Source of the DNA: Clostridia bacterium
Lineage (GTDB): Bacteria; Bacillota; Clostridia; Christensenellales; Borkfalkiaceae
Length of the DNA: 52,125 nucleotides
Reading direction: 5' to 3'
NCBI GenBank assembly: GCA_900767195.1
Contig: CAAFYG010000036.1
Span: 1-52,125, forward strand
A program made the translations under genes and the position numbers. Below, in pieces: positions 34,183 through 43,393 of the stretch (position 1 is the stretch's first letter; every line of letters starts with the position of its first letter). The notes under the pieces are model-generated. The model searched no databases, was not told the DNA's origin, and saw nothing but the letters and a program-made list of their open reading frames with translations.

Positions 34183-34596
34183 ATGGCGGAAGCGCAATCA
34201 TTTAAAAGCGCGGCGAAAAGCGCGAAACAACGAATGAAAAAAGGGTTTTGGGAACATTGCGAAAAGAGCGTGCGCGAAAGCGTGGCAGAGGCGAAGCGGC
34301 AGGGCGTAAACGAAAACAAAGCCGAACGCTACTTCATCAAAGAAACGCAAAAAGCGATCGCGGGGGAAAAAGAGGACGAATTCTACTTACGCGTGAAAGC
34401 AATGCTTTTATCCGACGGCGAAACCTCCGACGCGATCGGCAGGCTCACCGATAAAGAGTATTTTTCCACGCTTTCCTACGAAGAAAAGCAACGCTACACC
34501 CTTTCTTTAAGCGAAAAATATCTGCGCGCGCTCGAACGATTCAGAAGAGAGAGCGAATTTGCCTTTTCTTCTTCGCCCGCTCCCGCCAAAAGATAA
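34183..34596 (+). CDS. Unrecognised 137-residue helical protein
   Basis: A charged, probably all-helical protein with no signal peptide or membrane segment. I do not recognise a family. The middle, RYFIKETQKAIAGEKEDEFY to about residue 80, and the string LTDKEYFSTLSYEEKQRYTL are the most ordered-looking parts; the end is a Ser/Ala/Pro tail. AAGGAG (34167-34172) fits ATG 34183. It stands where yqeY would be expected after rpsU, but it is not YqeY by eye. Confidence 0.8.
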   Translation: MAEAQSFKSAAKSAKQRMKKGFWEHCEKSVRESVAEAKRQGVNENKAERYFIKETQKAIAGEKEDEFYLRVKAMLLSDGETSDAIGRLTDKEYFSTLSYEEKQRYTLSLSEKYLRALERFRRESEFAFSSSPAPAKR

Positions 34597-34635
34597 GCCC
34601 GAAACCGTGCAGACGAAATTTCGCCCGAAATACGC

Positions 34636-34664
34636 TTGCCAAACCCGGCGCAAAATGATATAAT
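34636..34664 (+). promoter_or_regulatory. Sigma-A promoter of pcrA-ligA
   Basis: TTGCCA (34636-34641), 17 bp ending in TGA, TATAAT (34659-34664). The leader to ATG 34699 is about 28 nt. Confidence 0.85.
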
Positions 34665-34698
34665 AAAGCGAGAAAAATTATACGGACAGAAGAAATAA

Positions 34699-37149
34699 AT
34701 GAAAAGTACCGAAGAATTATTGCAAGAACTCAACGAAGAACAAATCAAGCCCGTGCTTGCCACCGAAGGCGCGGTGCTTGTACTTGCGGGCGCGGGCAGC
34801 GGCAAAACGCGCGTACTCACCACGCGTATCGCGTATTTAATGCGCGAAAAAGGCGTTTCTCCCCGCTCGATTCTCGCCATCACGTTCACGAACAAAGCGG
34901 CGAACGAAATGAAAGAGCGCGTTTCGCTGCTCGGCGATACCGAAGGCATGTGGGTATGCACGATTCACTCGATGTGCGTGCGGATTCTGCGCGATTTCGC
35001 CGAAAGCGCGGGGCTGAATAAAAACTTTTCCATATACAGCGAAACGGAAAGGAACAACATTTTAAAAAAGGCGTATAAAGAAACGCTGGGCGACGAGCGC
35101 GACGACGAGCTTTTCAAGCAGATCAGACGCGCGATTTCCGATGCGAAAACGCAAGGAGTAACGCCCGAAGAATACGCGGCGGCGAATAAGGGCGATCGCG
35201 AGATCAAGGAAATCACCCGTGTGTTTTCGGCATACGAAAAACCCCTCGCCGAAAACAACGCGCTCGATTTCGACGATCTTTTAAGCCGCACGCTGCGCCT
35301 TCTTCGCAGCGATAAAGAAGCGCGCGAGTATCTCGGCGGCAAATTCCGCTACATCATGGTGGACGAGTTTCAGGATACCAACGAAGTGCAATTCGAAATC
35401 GTGCGGCTGTTATCTTTGGTACACGGCAATCTGTTCGCCGTGGGCGACGACGATCAGTCTATCTACGGCTGGCGCGGCGCGCGTATCGAAAACATTCTGC
35501 AATTCGAAAAGCAATTCCCTTCGGCGCAGATATTCAAATTGCAGCGCAATTATCGCTCCACAAAAAATATTCTCGCCGTGGCGAACGAAACCATCAAAAA
35601 CAACGGCAGGCGCAAGCAGAAAACCTTGTGGACGGAGAAAGAAGAAGGCGAAAAAGTAAAGGTATACGAAGCGGACGAAGAGAGCTACGAAAGCATGTAC
35701 GTAGCGCGCACGATCCGCGAGCTTGTGCGCGAAGGGTATTCTTATTCCGATTTCGCCGTGCTGATGCGCGTAAACGCGCTCACCCGCTCGTTCGAGCAGG
35801 AATTTTCGGCGGACGGAATCCCTTTCAAAGTGTTCGGCGGCTTCAAATTCTACGATCGCAAAGAAATCAAAGATATGCTCGCGTATCTTCGGCTGGTGGC
35901 GAACCCGTTCGATAACGAAGCTCTGATCCGCATCATCAACTTTCCCCGCCGCGGCATCGGCGCGAAAACGCTCGAAATTTTGGAAGACTACGCCAAAAAG
36001 AGCGGCATTTCCGATTACGAGGCGCTTCTCGAAGCGTATAATATAGACGTCGCCTCGGGCGCGCGCGCCAAGCTTTCGGAATTCGGCGCGCAGATCAAAA
36101 GCTGGATTTTGGCCTCCGCCGAGCTTTCCGTTCTCGATCTCGTGAAAAAAATCGTGAAAGATTCGGGACTGGACACCGCGTTTTCGGGCGATGACGACGA
36201 AAGCGTGAATAAAAAAGCCAACGTGGAAGAATTCGTCAACTCGGTGGCGGACTACGAAAGGTTAAACGGCAACGCCGATTTATCCGAGTATTTGCAGCAG
36301 GTTTCGCTCGTTTCCGATACCGACGAAATGGACGAAACGAATTACGTCACGCTCGCCACCGTCCACGCCGTAAAGGGGCTGGAATTCAAGTGCGTTTTCG
36401 TGGTGGGGCTGGAAGAAAATATTTTGCCTTCTTCCCGCGCGGAAACCGACGAAGACGCGCTCGAAGAAGAGCGGCGCATCATGTACGTAGCCGTCACCCG
36501 CGCGAAAGAGCGGCTGTATCTCACCCGCTCGAAGAGCCGGTTTTTGTACGGCAAGCGCGAAAGCACCGTGCGTTCGCGGTTTTTGAAAGAACTTGCCGAC
36601 GTGGTGGAACTGCCCAAAGATACGCGCACCGAAAATCTCGATCGCTACGGTCTGAAATCCACCTACGGCGGCTACGGCAAGTCTTACGGCAGCGGCTACG
36701 GCGGCGGCAGCTACAACGCCTCGTTTTCCGGCTACGGAAATTCGGGCGGCTACGGCAACGCATACGGCGGCAACAATCGGGGGGTAACTTCGGGGTACGC
36801 CGCCGAAACGCGCGATTCCGCGCCGGTACGAAGCACCTACAAGCCGGTTTCGGGCGACGGCACTTCGGGCGGCATGTACGCGGCGGCGAACAAGAAAAAA
36901 GTAACGGGCGGCGGCACGTTCACCTACGGCGGCGTAGGCTCGCAGCAATCGTTCGGCGCGCCGAAAACGCCGGCGAAAGACGTGTCGGCGTTTAAAGAAG
37001 GCGTAAAGGTATCGCATCCGAAATTCGGCACGGGAACGATCGTGAAAGCGGGCGGAAACGCAGGCAACGTGATTTTGCACGTGGCGTTCGAAGGTTTCGG
37101 AATCAAGCAGCTTTCCGCCTCGCTCGCACCGCTGAAAATCATCGGATAA
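34699..37149 (+). CDS. pcrA: ATP-dependent DNA helicase PcrA/UvrD
   Basis: An 816-residue superfamily 1A helicase that unwinds DNA 3' to 5' in repair and at stalled forks. Motifs in order: GAGSGKTRVLT (Walker A), FTNKAANEMKER, VDEFQDTNEVQ (Walker B), VGDDDQSIYGWRGA, LQRNYRST, VHAVKGLEFK and YVAVTRAKERLYL. Residues about 655-695 form an unusual Gly/Tyr-rich run (GYGNSGGYGNAYGGNN-like). The C-terminal about 50 residues (GVKVSHPKFGTGTIVKAGG) are the PcrA Tudor-like domain that binds RNA polymerase. Only a weak ribosome site (GAAGAA) precedes the ATG. ligA follows by 15 bp, the common pcrA-ligA pair. Confidence 0.97.
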   Translation: MKSTEELLQELNEEQIKPVLATEGAVLVLAGAGSGKTRVLTTRIAYLMREKGVSPRSILAITFTNKAANEMKERVSLLGDTEGMWVCTIHSMCVRILRDFAESAGLNKNFSIYSETERNNILKKAYKETLGDERDDELFKQIRRAISDAKTQGVTPEEYAAANKGDREIKEITRVFSAYEKPLAENNALDFDDLLSRTLRLLRSDKEAREYLGGKFRYIMVDEFQDTNEVQFEIVRLLSLVHGNLFAVGDDDQSIYGWRGARIENILQFEKQFPSAQIFKLQRNYRSTKNILAVANETIKNNGRRKQKTLWTEKEEGEKVKVYEADEESYESMYVARTIRELVREGYSYSDFAVLMRVNALTRSFEQEFSADGIPFKVFGGFKFYDRKEIKDMLAYLRLVANPFDNEALIRIINFPRRGIGAKTLEILEDYAKKSGISDYEALLEAYNIDVASGARAKLSEFGAQIKSWILASAELSVLDLVKKIVKDSGLDTAFSGDDDESVNKKANVEEFVNSVADYERLNGNADLSEYLQQVSLVSDTDEMDETNYVTLATVHAVKGLEFKCVFVVGLEENILPSSRAETDEDALEEERRIMYVAVTRAKERLYLTRSKSRFLYGKRESTVRSRFLKELADVVELPKDTRTENLDRYGLKSTYGGYGKSYGSGYGGGSYNASFSGYGNSGGYGNAYGGNNRGVTSGYAAETRDSAPVRSTYKPVSGDGTSGGMYAAANKKKVTGGGTFTYGGVGSQQSFGAPKTPAKDVSAFKEGVKVSHPKFGTGTIVKAGGNAGNVILHVAFEGFGIKQLSASLAPLKIIG

Positions 37150-37164
37150 AAGGGGGAGAAAATT

Positions 37165-39165
37165 ATGTCGCGGCAAAGAGAAATCACCGATCTTTTAAAT
37201 CGGTGGGCATACGAATACTACGTGCTTGATCGGCCGAGCGTACCCGATAAAGAGTACGATAAACTGTACGACGAATTAAAGGCGCTCGAAGCCGTTTCGG
37301 GGGAGGTATACCCCGATTCTCCCACGCGCAGAGTGGGCGGCGAGCCGATTTCCGCGTTCTCGCAGCATACGCATATTCACCGATTGTATTCGCTCGATAA
37401 AGCGGTGACGGACGAAGAACTCGCGGCGTTTACCACGCGCGCGGAAAAGGCGGGCGCGGCGGAAAACATTTCGCCCGCGTATACGGTAGAATACAAATTC
37501 GACGGACTTACGGTGTGCTTAACGTACGAAAACGGCGCGTTCGTGCGCGCCACCACGCGCGGCAACGGCACGGTGGGCGAAGACGTAACGGCGCAAGTGC
37601 TTACGGTGAAATCTTTTCCGTTGAAAATCTCGTATCGGGGCGTTTTAGAAGTGCGCGGCGAAGCCGTGATGCGCCTTTCGGTGCTGGAAAAATACAACGA
37701 AACGGCGGCAGAGCCTTTGAAAAACGCGCGCAACGCGGCGGCGGGCGCAATCCGCAATCTCGATCCGAAAGTTACGGCGGCGCGGCATATCGACATTTAT
37801 TTTTACGACGTAAACTACCGCTCGGAAGGCGAAACGCTTTCGCAGGAAGAGGCGCACGAATTTCTGATAAAAGAGGGTTTCAAGGTATTCCCGTACTTTA
37901 AAATCGCGAAAAACTACGAAGAAGTGAAAGACGCGGTAGACGAAATCGAAGTGGAAAGAAAGCATATCGACGTACTGACGGACGGCGCGGTGATCAAGGT
38001 AAACGAGCCTGAACTCCGCGAAAAAATGGGGTACACCGATAAATTTCCGCGCTTTGAAGTAGCTTTTAAATTCGAAGCGGAAGAAGCGGAAACCAAGGTG
38101 GAAAAAGTGGAATGGCAGGTGGGCAGAACGGGCAAATTAACGCCGCTCGCGCACCTTACCCCCGTGGAACTCGCAGGCGTCACCGTTTCGCGCGCCACGC
38201 TGAATAACTACGGCGATATTTTAAGAAAGCACGTGAAACAAGGCTCGCGCGTGATGATCCGCCGCTCAAACGAAGTCATTCCCGAAATTTTAGGCGCGAT
38301 CGACGAGGGAAACGGCGCGGAAATCGAAAAGCCGTCGGCATGCCCCGCCTGCGGTACGCCTTTGATCGAAACGGGCGCGAACCTTTTCTGCCCCAACCGC
38401 GATTGTAAGCCGCGCGTGGTGGCAATGCTCGATCATTTCGCGGGCAAAAACGCGATGGATATCGACGGCTTTTCCGAATCCACCGCCACGCAGCTTTTCG
38501 AAAAAAAGCTCGTAAAGAGTTTTTCCGATTTGTATAGCCTTTCGGCAGAGCAACTCGAAACCTTAGACGGCTTTAAAGAAAAAAAGATTAAAAATCTTCT
38601 CGCGGCGATCGAAAAGAGCAAAAATCCGAGCTTTCCCGCGTTCATCTACGCGCTGGGGATAGACGGCATCGGGAAAGTGGCGGCAAAAGACCTGGCGGCG
38701 GCGTTCGGCACGTTTGAAAATCTGAAAAACGCCACGGCGGAAGAGCTGATCAAACTTGAAAACGTGGGGGGTATCACCGCGAATAACGTGGTTTCGTACT
38801 TTAAAAACGAAGAAAACCTGCGCGAAATCGAAGAACTTTTCGCCCGGGGCGTGAGTATTAAAAAAGCGGAAGAGAAAAACACAAACGGACTGTTTTTCGG
38901 CGAAAAAGCGGTGCTTACGGGCAGCATGCAATCGTACACGCGCGGCGAAGCGCAGAAAATCATCGAAGCGGAAGGCGGCGAGTGCCAAAGCGGCGTATCT
39001 TCGAAAACCACGCTTGTGATCGCGGGCGAAGAAGCGGGCAGCAAGCTTGAAAAGGCGCAGAAACTCGGCATAAGAATTATCGACGAACGGGAATTTTTGC
39101 GGATTCTGGCATCGAAAAAGCAGACGGAAACGGAAAATGCCGCGGAAAACGCGGGAAAAGATTAA
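37165..39165 (+). CDS. ligA: NAD-dependent DNA ligase
   Basis: A 666-residue ligase that seals nicks using NAD. In order: domain Ia (RWAYEYYVLDRPSVPDKEYD), the adenylation motif EYKFDG with Lys111 (most members have KIDG), an OB fold (VGRTGKLTPLAHL, GVTVSRATLNN), a Cys4 zinc finger (CPACGTP then CPNRDC), helix-hairpin-helix repeats, and a C-terminal BRCT domain (FFGEKAVLTGSM). The length is normal. GGGGGAGA precedes ATG 37165. It shares the transcript with pcrA and ends at the terminator at 39180. Confidence 0.97.
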   Translation: MSRQREITDLLNRWAYEYYVLDRPSVPDKEYDKLYDELKALEAVSGEVYPDSPTRRVGGEPISAFSQHTHIHRLYSLDKAVTDEELAAFTTRAEKAGAAENISPAYTVEYKFDGLTVCLTYENGAFVRATTRGNGTVGEDVTAQVLTVKSFPLKISYRGVLEVRGEAVMRLSVLEKYNETAAEPLKNARNAAAGAIRNLDPKVTAARHIDIYFYDVNYRSEGETLSQEEAHEFLIKEGFKVFPYFKIAKNYEEVKDAVDEIEVERKHIDVLTDGAVIKVNEPELREKMGYTDKFPRFEVAFKFEAEEAETKVEKVEWQVGRTGKLTPLAHLTPVELAGVTVSRATLNNYGDILRKHVKQGSRVMIRRSNEVIPEILGAIDEGNGAEIEKPSACPACGTPLIETGANLFCPNRDCKPRVVAMLDHFAGKNAMDIDGFSESTATQLFEKKLVKSFSDLYSLSAEQLETLDGFKEKKIKNLLAAIEKSKNPSFPAFIYALGIDGIGKVAAKDLAAAFGTFENLKNATAEELIKLENVGGITANNVVSYFKNEENLREIEELFARGVSIKKAEEKNTNGLFFGEKAVLTGSMQSYTRGEAQKIIEAEGGECQSGVSSKTTLVIAGEEAGSKLEKAQKLGIRIIDEREFLRILASKKQTETENAAENAGKD

Positions 39166-39179
39166 AAAAAACCGGAAAA

Positions 39180-39225
39180 ACAGGCGGAAACCTCGCGCAC
39201 GCACGCGATACCGCTTGTTTTTTTT
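39180..39225 (+). terminator. Rho-independent terminator after ligA
   Basis: Outer stem ACAGGCGG (39180-39187) / CCGCTTGT (39211-39218), with an inner CGCG/CGCG pair inside the loop, then eight T. Part of the T-run doubles as the -35 region of the next promoter. Confidence 0.8.
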
Positions 39226-39243
39226 ATAATTTTCTGCTATAAT
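39215..39243 (+). promoter_or_regulatory. Promoter of the yicC-gmk cluster, overlapping the ligA terminator
   Basis: TTGTTT (39215-39220), 17 bp ending in TGC, TATAAT (39238-39243). The leader to ATG 39306 is about 55 nt. A second TATAAT-like word (TTATAAT at 39224-39230) lies just before. Confidence 0.72.
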
Positions 39244-39305
39244 ATTAGGAACAATAGGGACATTCCGCTTTTCGGATAACAGCCATAATAAGGGGGTAAA
39301 AACCA

Positions 39306-40178
39306 ATGTACAGCATGACGGGTTACGGCAAAGGCACTTACGAGTGCGAAAACGCGGAAGTCACCTGCGAAATCAAAACAGTAAACAATCGTTTTCTCGA
39401 TCTTGCTATCAAGATGCCGCGGCAGTTTTTCCCGTACGAGGCGGAACTGAAAGAGCTTGTCAAGGGAAAAATCACGCGCGGACACGCCGAGATTCTGATT
39501 TCGTATCAAGACAAGCGCGAAAAGGGGGCGGCGTTCGAAGTAAATCTCGCGCTCGCCAAGGCATACGCGAAAGCCGCGCAGGAAGTGAAAGCAGCCGTGC
39601 CGGAAGCGGAAAACGATCTCACCGTCACGTCGATTCTGCGCCTGCCCGAAGTGCTTAGCCAAAAGGAATGCGAAGAGGACGAACACGCGATTTTTGCCGT
39701 GAAAGAAGCGATGAAAATCGCGCTCGATAAGCTCAACGTCATGCGCGAAAAAGAGGGCGAAAAGCTGAAAAACGATATGCTTAGCCGCATGGAAACCATC
39801 GAAACGCTCGTGAAAGAAATCGAAAAGCGTGCGCCGCTCGTGGCGGAAGATTATAAAAAGAAGCTCAAAGCGCGTATCGAAGAAGCGTTGAACGGCGCGC
39901 AGTACGATGAAACGCGGCTTTTAACGGAAGTTGCGGTATTCAGCGATAAATGCAATATCGATGAAGAGCTTACGCGGCTGAAATCGCATATCGCGCAATT
40001 CCGCGCCGTGTGCGAAGAAAAAATGGTGGGCAGAAAACTCGATTTTCTCGTGCAGGAATTCAATCGCGAAGCAAATACATCCTGTTCGAAAAGCAACGAC
40101 GCGCTTCTTACGAAAACGGGCCTTGCGCTTAAAAACGAGATCGAAAAAATCCGCGAACAGGTGCAGAACGTAGAATAA
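39306..40178 (+). CDS. yicC: YicC/YloC family endoribonuclease
   Basis: A 290-residue cytoplasmic protein. The start MYSMTGYGKGTYE, then EIKTVNNRFLDLAIKMPR, and the C-terminal half FLVQEFNREANTSCSKSND are the family marks. YicC proteins cut RNA, and this family sits upstream of gmk in most Firmicutes. AAGGGGGTA precedes ATG 39306. It starts the gmk-rpoZ-priA cluster. In Bacillus a remA gene comes next; here gmk follows by 26 bp. Confidence 0.95.
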   Translation: MYSMTGYGKGTYECENAEVTCEIKTVNNRFLDLAIKMPRQFFPYEAELKELVKGKITRGHAEILISYQDKREKGAAFEVNLALAKAYAKAAQEVKAAVPEAENDLTVTSILRLPEVLSQKECEEDEHAIFAVKEAMKIALDKLNVMREKEGEKLKNDMLSRMETIETLVKEIEKRAPLVAEDYKKKLKARIEEALNGAQYDETRLLTEVAVFSDKCNIDEELTRLKSHIAQFRAVCEEKMVGRKLDFLVQEFNREANTSCSKSNDALLTKTGLALKNEIEKIREQVQNVE

Positions 40179-40204
40179 ATCACCCCGAAGGAGAAACGCA
40201 AAAG

Positions 40205-40774
40205 ATGAACACCGTACTCATGGCAATATCCGGGCCTTCGGGCGTAGGCAAAGGCACGATCGTGAAAGAATTTCTGCGCCGCCGCAGCGACGTAGGCGTA
40301 TCGGTATCCTGCACCACGCGCGCGCCGCGCCCGGGCGAAGCGAACGGCAGAGATTATTTTTTCATCACGAAAGAAGAATTTCTGCGCCGCAAAGACGAAG
40401 GCGATTTTTTGGAATGGGACGAGCATTTCGGCAACTTCTACGGCACGCCGAAATCGTTTGTGGAAGAGCGCCTGAAAAAAGAATCGCTGATTCTCGAAAT
40501 CGACGTGGTGGGCGCATTGAACGCGAAGAAACATTTCCCCGAATGCGCCTTGATCATGGTTACGCCGCCTTCTGTGGAAGAGCTGAAAAAACGGCTGGAA
40601 GGCAGGTGTTCCGAAACGGAAGAAGAAGTGCAAACGCGCCTGAAACGGCTTGATTACGAACTTTCGAAAGCTTCCGAATACGATTATATCTTAGTCAACG
40701 ACGATCTTACAAGCACGGTGGATAAGCTCGAAAAAATCTATCTTTCGCTTCTTGCAAAAAAGAACGAAAATTAA
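40205..40774 (+). CDS. gmk: Guanylate kinase
   Basis: A 189-residue enzyme that phosphorylates GMP to GDP. The P-loop is SGPSGVGKGT; VSCTTRAPRPGEANGRDYFF is the GMP-binding region, and FYGTPKSFVEE and LEIDVVGA are normal. AAGGAGAAACG precedes ATG 40205. The gene before is yicC and the gene after is rpoZ, the standard order. Confidence 0.98.
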   Translation: MNTVLMAISGPSGVGKGTIVKEFLRRRSDVGVSVSCTTRAPRPGEANGRDYFFITKEEFLRRKDEGDFLEWDEHFGNFYGTPKSFVEERLKKESLILEIDVVGALNAKKHFPECALIMVTPPSVEELKKRLEGRCSETEEEVQTRLKRLDYELSKASEYDYILVNDDLTSTVDKLEKIYLSLLAKKNEN

Positions 40775-40874
40775 GTTTTATCTCTCGCAATTCGTCGGGT
40801 TAAACGCCCCCGAAACGCGGTTATAAATATAATATCAGAACAAAAAAAACCCGAAAAGAAAGGAGAAAAAAACA

Positions 40875-41096
40875 ATGATAAACGAACCTTCGGTAGACAG
40901 CATGATCAGAAAATTAGGCACGAAAGACGCGCCCGTGAGCCGTTACGCGCTTTGCACGGTGGCTTCGAAACGCGCCCGCCAGATCATCGAAGAAGAAAAA
41001 AACGCCGGTATTCACGATTTTGCGGGCAGAGATAAAGAACTTCTCGCCGCCTGCAAAGATATCGACGAAGGCAGAGTCGTCATCGCCAAAGACTGA
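40875..41096 (+). CDS. rpoZ: DNA-directed RNA polymerase omega subunit
   Basis: A 73-residue subunit that helps assemble RNA polymerase. The start INEPSVDSMIRK and the middle SRYALCTVASKRARQIIEEE are the omega signature; the end EGRVVIAKD is normal. GAAAGGAG precedes ATG 40875. A 100-bp gap from gmk holds TATAAT at 40828-40833 without a good -35 box. In many Firmicutes coaBC follows; here priA does. Confidence 0.95.
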   Translation: MINEPSVDSMIRKLGTKDAPVSRYALCTVASKRARQIIEEEKNAGIHDFAGRDKELLAACKDIDEGRVVIAKD

Positions 41097-41178
41097 CGCT
41101 TTTGTTTTTCCCGCCCCGATCGCCGAAACTTTTTTCGAGACGGAATTTGCAGACGAAACACAAGGAAACACAAGCGGA

Positions 41179-43356
41179 ATGATAGCGGAAGTCATCGTAG
41201 ACATCGCCACAAGCGAAACCGACAGAATATTTTCCTATCTTTGCGACGACACCGTCGCGGAAGGCTCGCGCGTCCATGCCCCGTTCGGCGGCAGGGTGAC
41301 GGCGGGCTTTGTCGTTGCGCTCAAAGAAAGCTGCGATTATCCGCTTGAAAAGCTGAAAAAAGTCACCGCAGCCGATCCGATTCCCGCGCTGAACGCGGAA
41401 TGTCTTTCGCTTGCGAAAAAAATCGCCGCGCGCTATGCCTGTCCGCTTGCCGCCGCGCTCCGATTATTTCTGCCGGCCGAAATGCGCAAGGGCAAGGTGC
41501 GCGAACTCAAAAAACGCTACGCCGAGCTTAGCGCGCCGATAGAAGAAGTCAAAGAAAAGCTTTCGAAAACGGCGAAAAATCAGCTCGCCGCCGCCGAATA
41601 TTTAGCTGCGCACGGCAAAACGGAATGTGCCGCCTTAAACGCGGATTTTTCGGGCAGCGTAGCCGCGCTCGAAAAAAAAGGCTTGATCAAAATCACCGAA
41701 GAGCAGGTGCTGCGCGATCCGTACAAAACGCTCGAAGAGCGCGGCGCGGCGCACGAACTCACCGAAGATCAACGCCGCGCGGCGGAAAGTATTCAAAGCG
41801 ATCCACGCACGGTGCAGCTTCTGCACGGCGTAACGGGCAGCGGCAAAACGGAAATTTATTTAACCCTGATCGCGGACTGCTTGAAACAGGGCAAATCGGC
41901 GATATTTTTAGTGCCTGAAATCTCGCTCACGCCGCAGATGCTCGCGCAACTTCGCTCGCGCTTCGGCAAAAACGCGGCGATTATGCACAGCGGACTTTCT
42001 GCGGGCGAAAAATTCGACGAATGGTGGCGGCTTAGAAGCGGCGAAGCGAAAATCGCGGTGGGCGCGCGCAGCGCGGTGTTTGCGCCGCTCGAAAATCTCG
42101 GCATGATCGTCATCGACGAAGAACACGATTCGAGTTACCAGAGCGAAACCGCGCCGCGATACAGCACGTTCGACATCGCGAATTTACGCGCAAAGCGCAA
42201 TGGCTGCAAACTCGTTTTAGGCAGCGCAACGCCGTCGGTAGAAACGTACAAGCGCGCGAAAGAGGGCGAATTTAACTTAGTGCCGCTTACAAAGCGCGTG
42301 AATCAACGCCCTCTGCCGGAAATCGTCATCGCGGACATGCGCAAAGAAGTGCGCCGCGGCAACAATACGCCGTTTTCGTTCGCGCTCCAAAGCGAAATCG
42401 AAGAGTGTCTTTCAAAGGGCAACCAGGCGATATTGTTTTTAAACCGCCGCGGGTACTCGCAAACGGTGATCTGCCGCGACTGCGGCTATGTAGCCAAATG
42501 CGAAAATTGCGACGTTTCGCTCACGTATCATAAAGACGAAGACTGCTTAAAATGCCACTATTGCGGCGCAAGGTATAAAATGCTTCGCGGCTGCCCCGAA
42601 TGCGGCGGCACGCACCTTTCCTACGCCGGCACAGGCACGCAGCGCGTGGAAGCGGAACTGAAAAACCGTTTTCCTTCCGCCCGCGTTCTCAGAATGGACA
42701 ACGATACCACTTCGGGCAAAGAAGGGCATTTCAAAATTCTGAAAGAATTCGGCGAACACCGCGCGGATATTCTCGTCGGCACGCAGATGATCGCCAAAGG
42801 GCATGATTTCCCCGCCGTCACGCTCGTAGGGATTCTCGATGCGGATATGAGCCTGCATTTTTCCGATTACCGAAGCGGCGAGCGTACGTTTCAGCTTGTA
42901 ACGCAGGTAGCGGGGCGCAGCGGCAGAGCGGAAGAAAAGGGCAAAGTGGTGCTGCAAACGTACGATCCCGAAAACGAAGTGCTGCGCTATGCGATCGCCT
43001 ACGATTACGAAGGGTTTTACGAAAACGAAATTTCGTTGCGCGCGGCAAGCTTGTTTCCGCCGTTTTCGAAAATCGTGCGCGTGCTGGTATCGGGCGAAGA
43101 CGAAAAAAAGACGATCGAAGCCCTGCGCGGCGTATACGAAGGCTTAAACGCCTTAAAAGAGAGCGAGCCGGAAGCATTTTTGTTTTTTAATAAAATGCGC
43201 TCGCCCGTGGGCAGAATACAGAATAAATTCCGCTATCAGGTGCTGATGCGGCTGGCGGAAAACCGCGTGCTTGCGCAAATTTACCAAATCTGCGCGGCGC
43301 AGAAATCGCGCGACGTGCTTGTGTCGGTGGAAGAGAACCCCGGCTCGCTCGCGTAA
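41179..43356 (+). CDS. priA: Primosomal protein N' (replication restart helicase)
   Basis: A 725-residue helicase that reloads the replisome at collapsed forks. In order: an N-terminal DNA-end binding domain (IAEVIVDIATSETDRIFSY), Walker A VTGSGKTEIY, a DEEH box in VIDEEHDSSYQ, the double zinc region (CRDCGYVAKCENC and CHYCGARYKMLRGCPECGG), and motifs V and VI (GTQMIAKGHDFP, QVAGRSGRAEEKG). The frame is open back to 41020, but ATG 41179 fits family length and has AAGGAA upstream. It is 82 bp after rpoZ and 37 bp before def. Confidence 0.97.
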   Translation: MIAEVIVDIATSETDRIFSYLCDDTVAEGSRVHAPFGGRVTAGFVVALKESCDYPLEKLKKVTAADPIPALNAECLSLAKKIAARYACPLAAALRLFLPAEMRKGKVRELKKRYAELSAPIEEVKEKLSKTAKNQLAAAEYLAAHGKTECAALNADFSGSVAALEKKGLIKITEEQVLRDPYKTLEERGAAHELTEDQRRAAESIQSDPRTVQLLHGVTGSGKTEIYLTLIADCLKQGKSAIFLVPEISLTPQMLAQLRSRFGKNAAIMHSGLSAGEKFDEWWRLRSGEAKIAVGARSAVFAPLENLGMIVIDEEHDSSYQSETAPRYSTFDIANLRAKRNGCKLVLGSATPSVETYKRAKEGEFNLVPLTKRVNQRPLPEIVIADMRKEVRRGNNTPFSFALQSEIEECLSKGNQAILFLNRRGYSQTVICRDCGYVAKCENCDVSLTYHKDEDCLKCHYCGARYKMLRGCPECGGTHLSYAGTGTQRVEAELKNRFPSARVLRMDNDTTSGKEGHFKILKEFGEHRADILVGTQMIAKGHDFPAVTLVGILDADMSLHFSDYRSGERTFQLVTQVAGRSGRAEEKGKVVLQTYDPENEVLRYAIAYDYEGFYENEISLRAASLFPPFSKIVRVLVSGEDEKKTIEALRGVYEGLNALKESEPEAFLFFNKMRSPVGRIQNKFRYQVLMRLAENRVLAQIYQICAAQKSRDVLVSVEENPGSLA

Positions 43357-43393
43357 AAAAATGCACCGGAAAACTTACGTACAGGAGAGAACA

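Noticed and set aside
34183..34596. Calling the gene after rpsU yqeY
   Set aside because: No YqeY-like sequence (start or GatB-like tail) can be seen; only the position fits.
40796..40833. Terminator and promoter between gmk and rpoZ
   Set aside because: The stem is only five pairs, no T-run follows, and the TATAAT at 40828 has no usable -35 box.
41020..41178. Upstream in-frame extension of priA across the rpoZ end
   Set aside because: Family length and the ribosome site fit ATG 41179; the extension overlaps rpoZ and has no PriA-like sequence.
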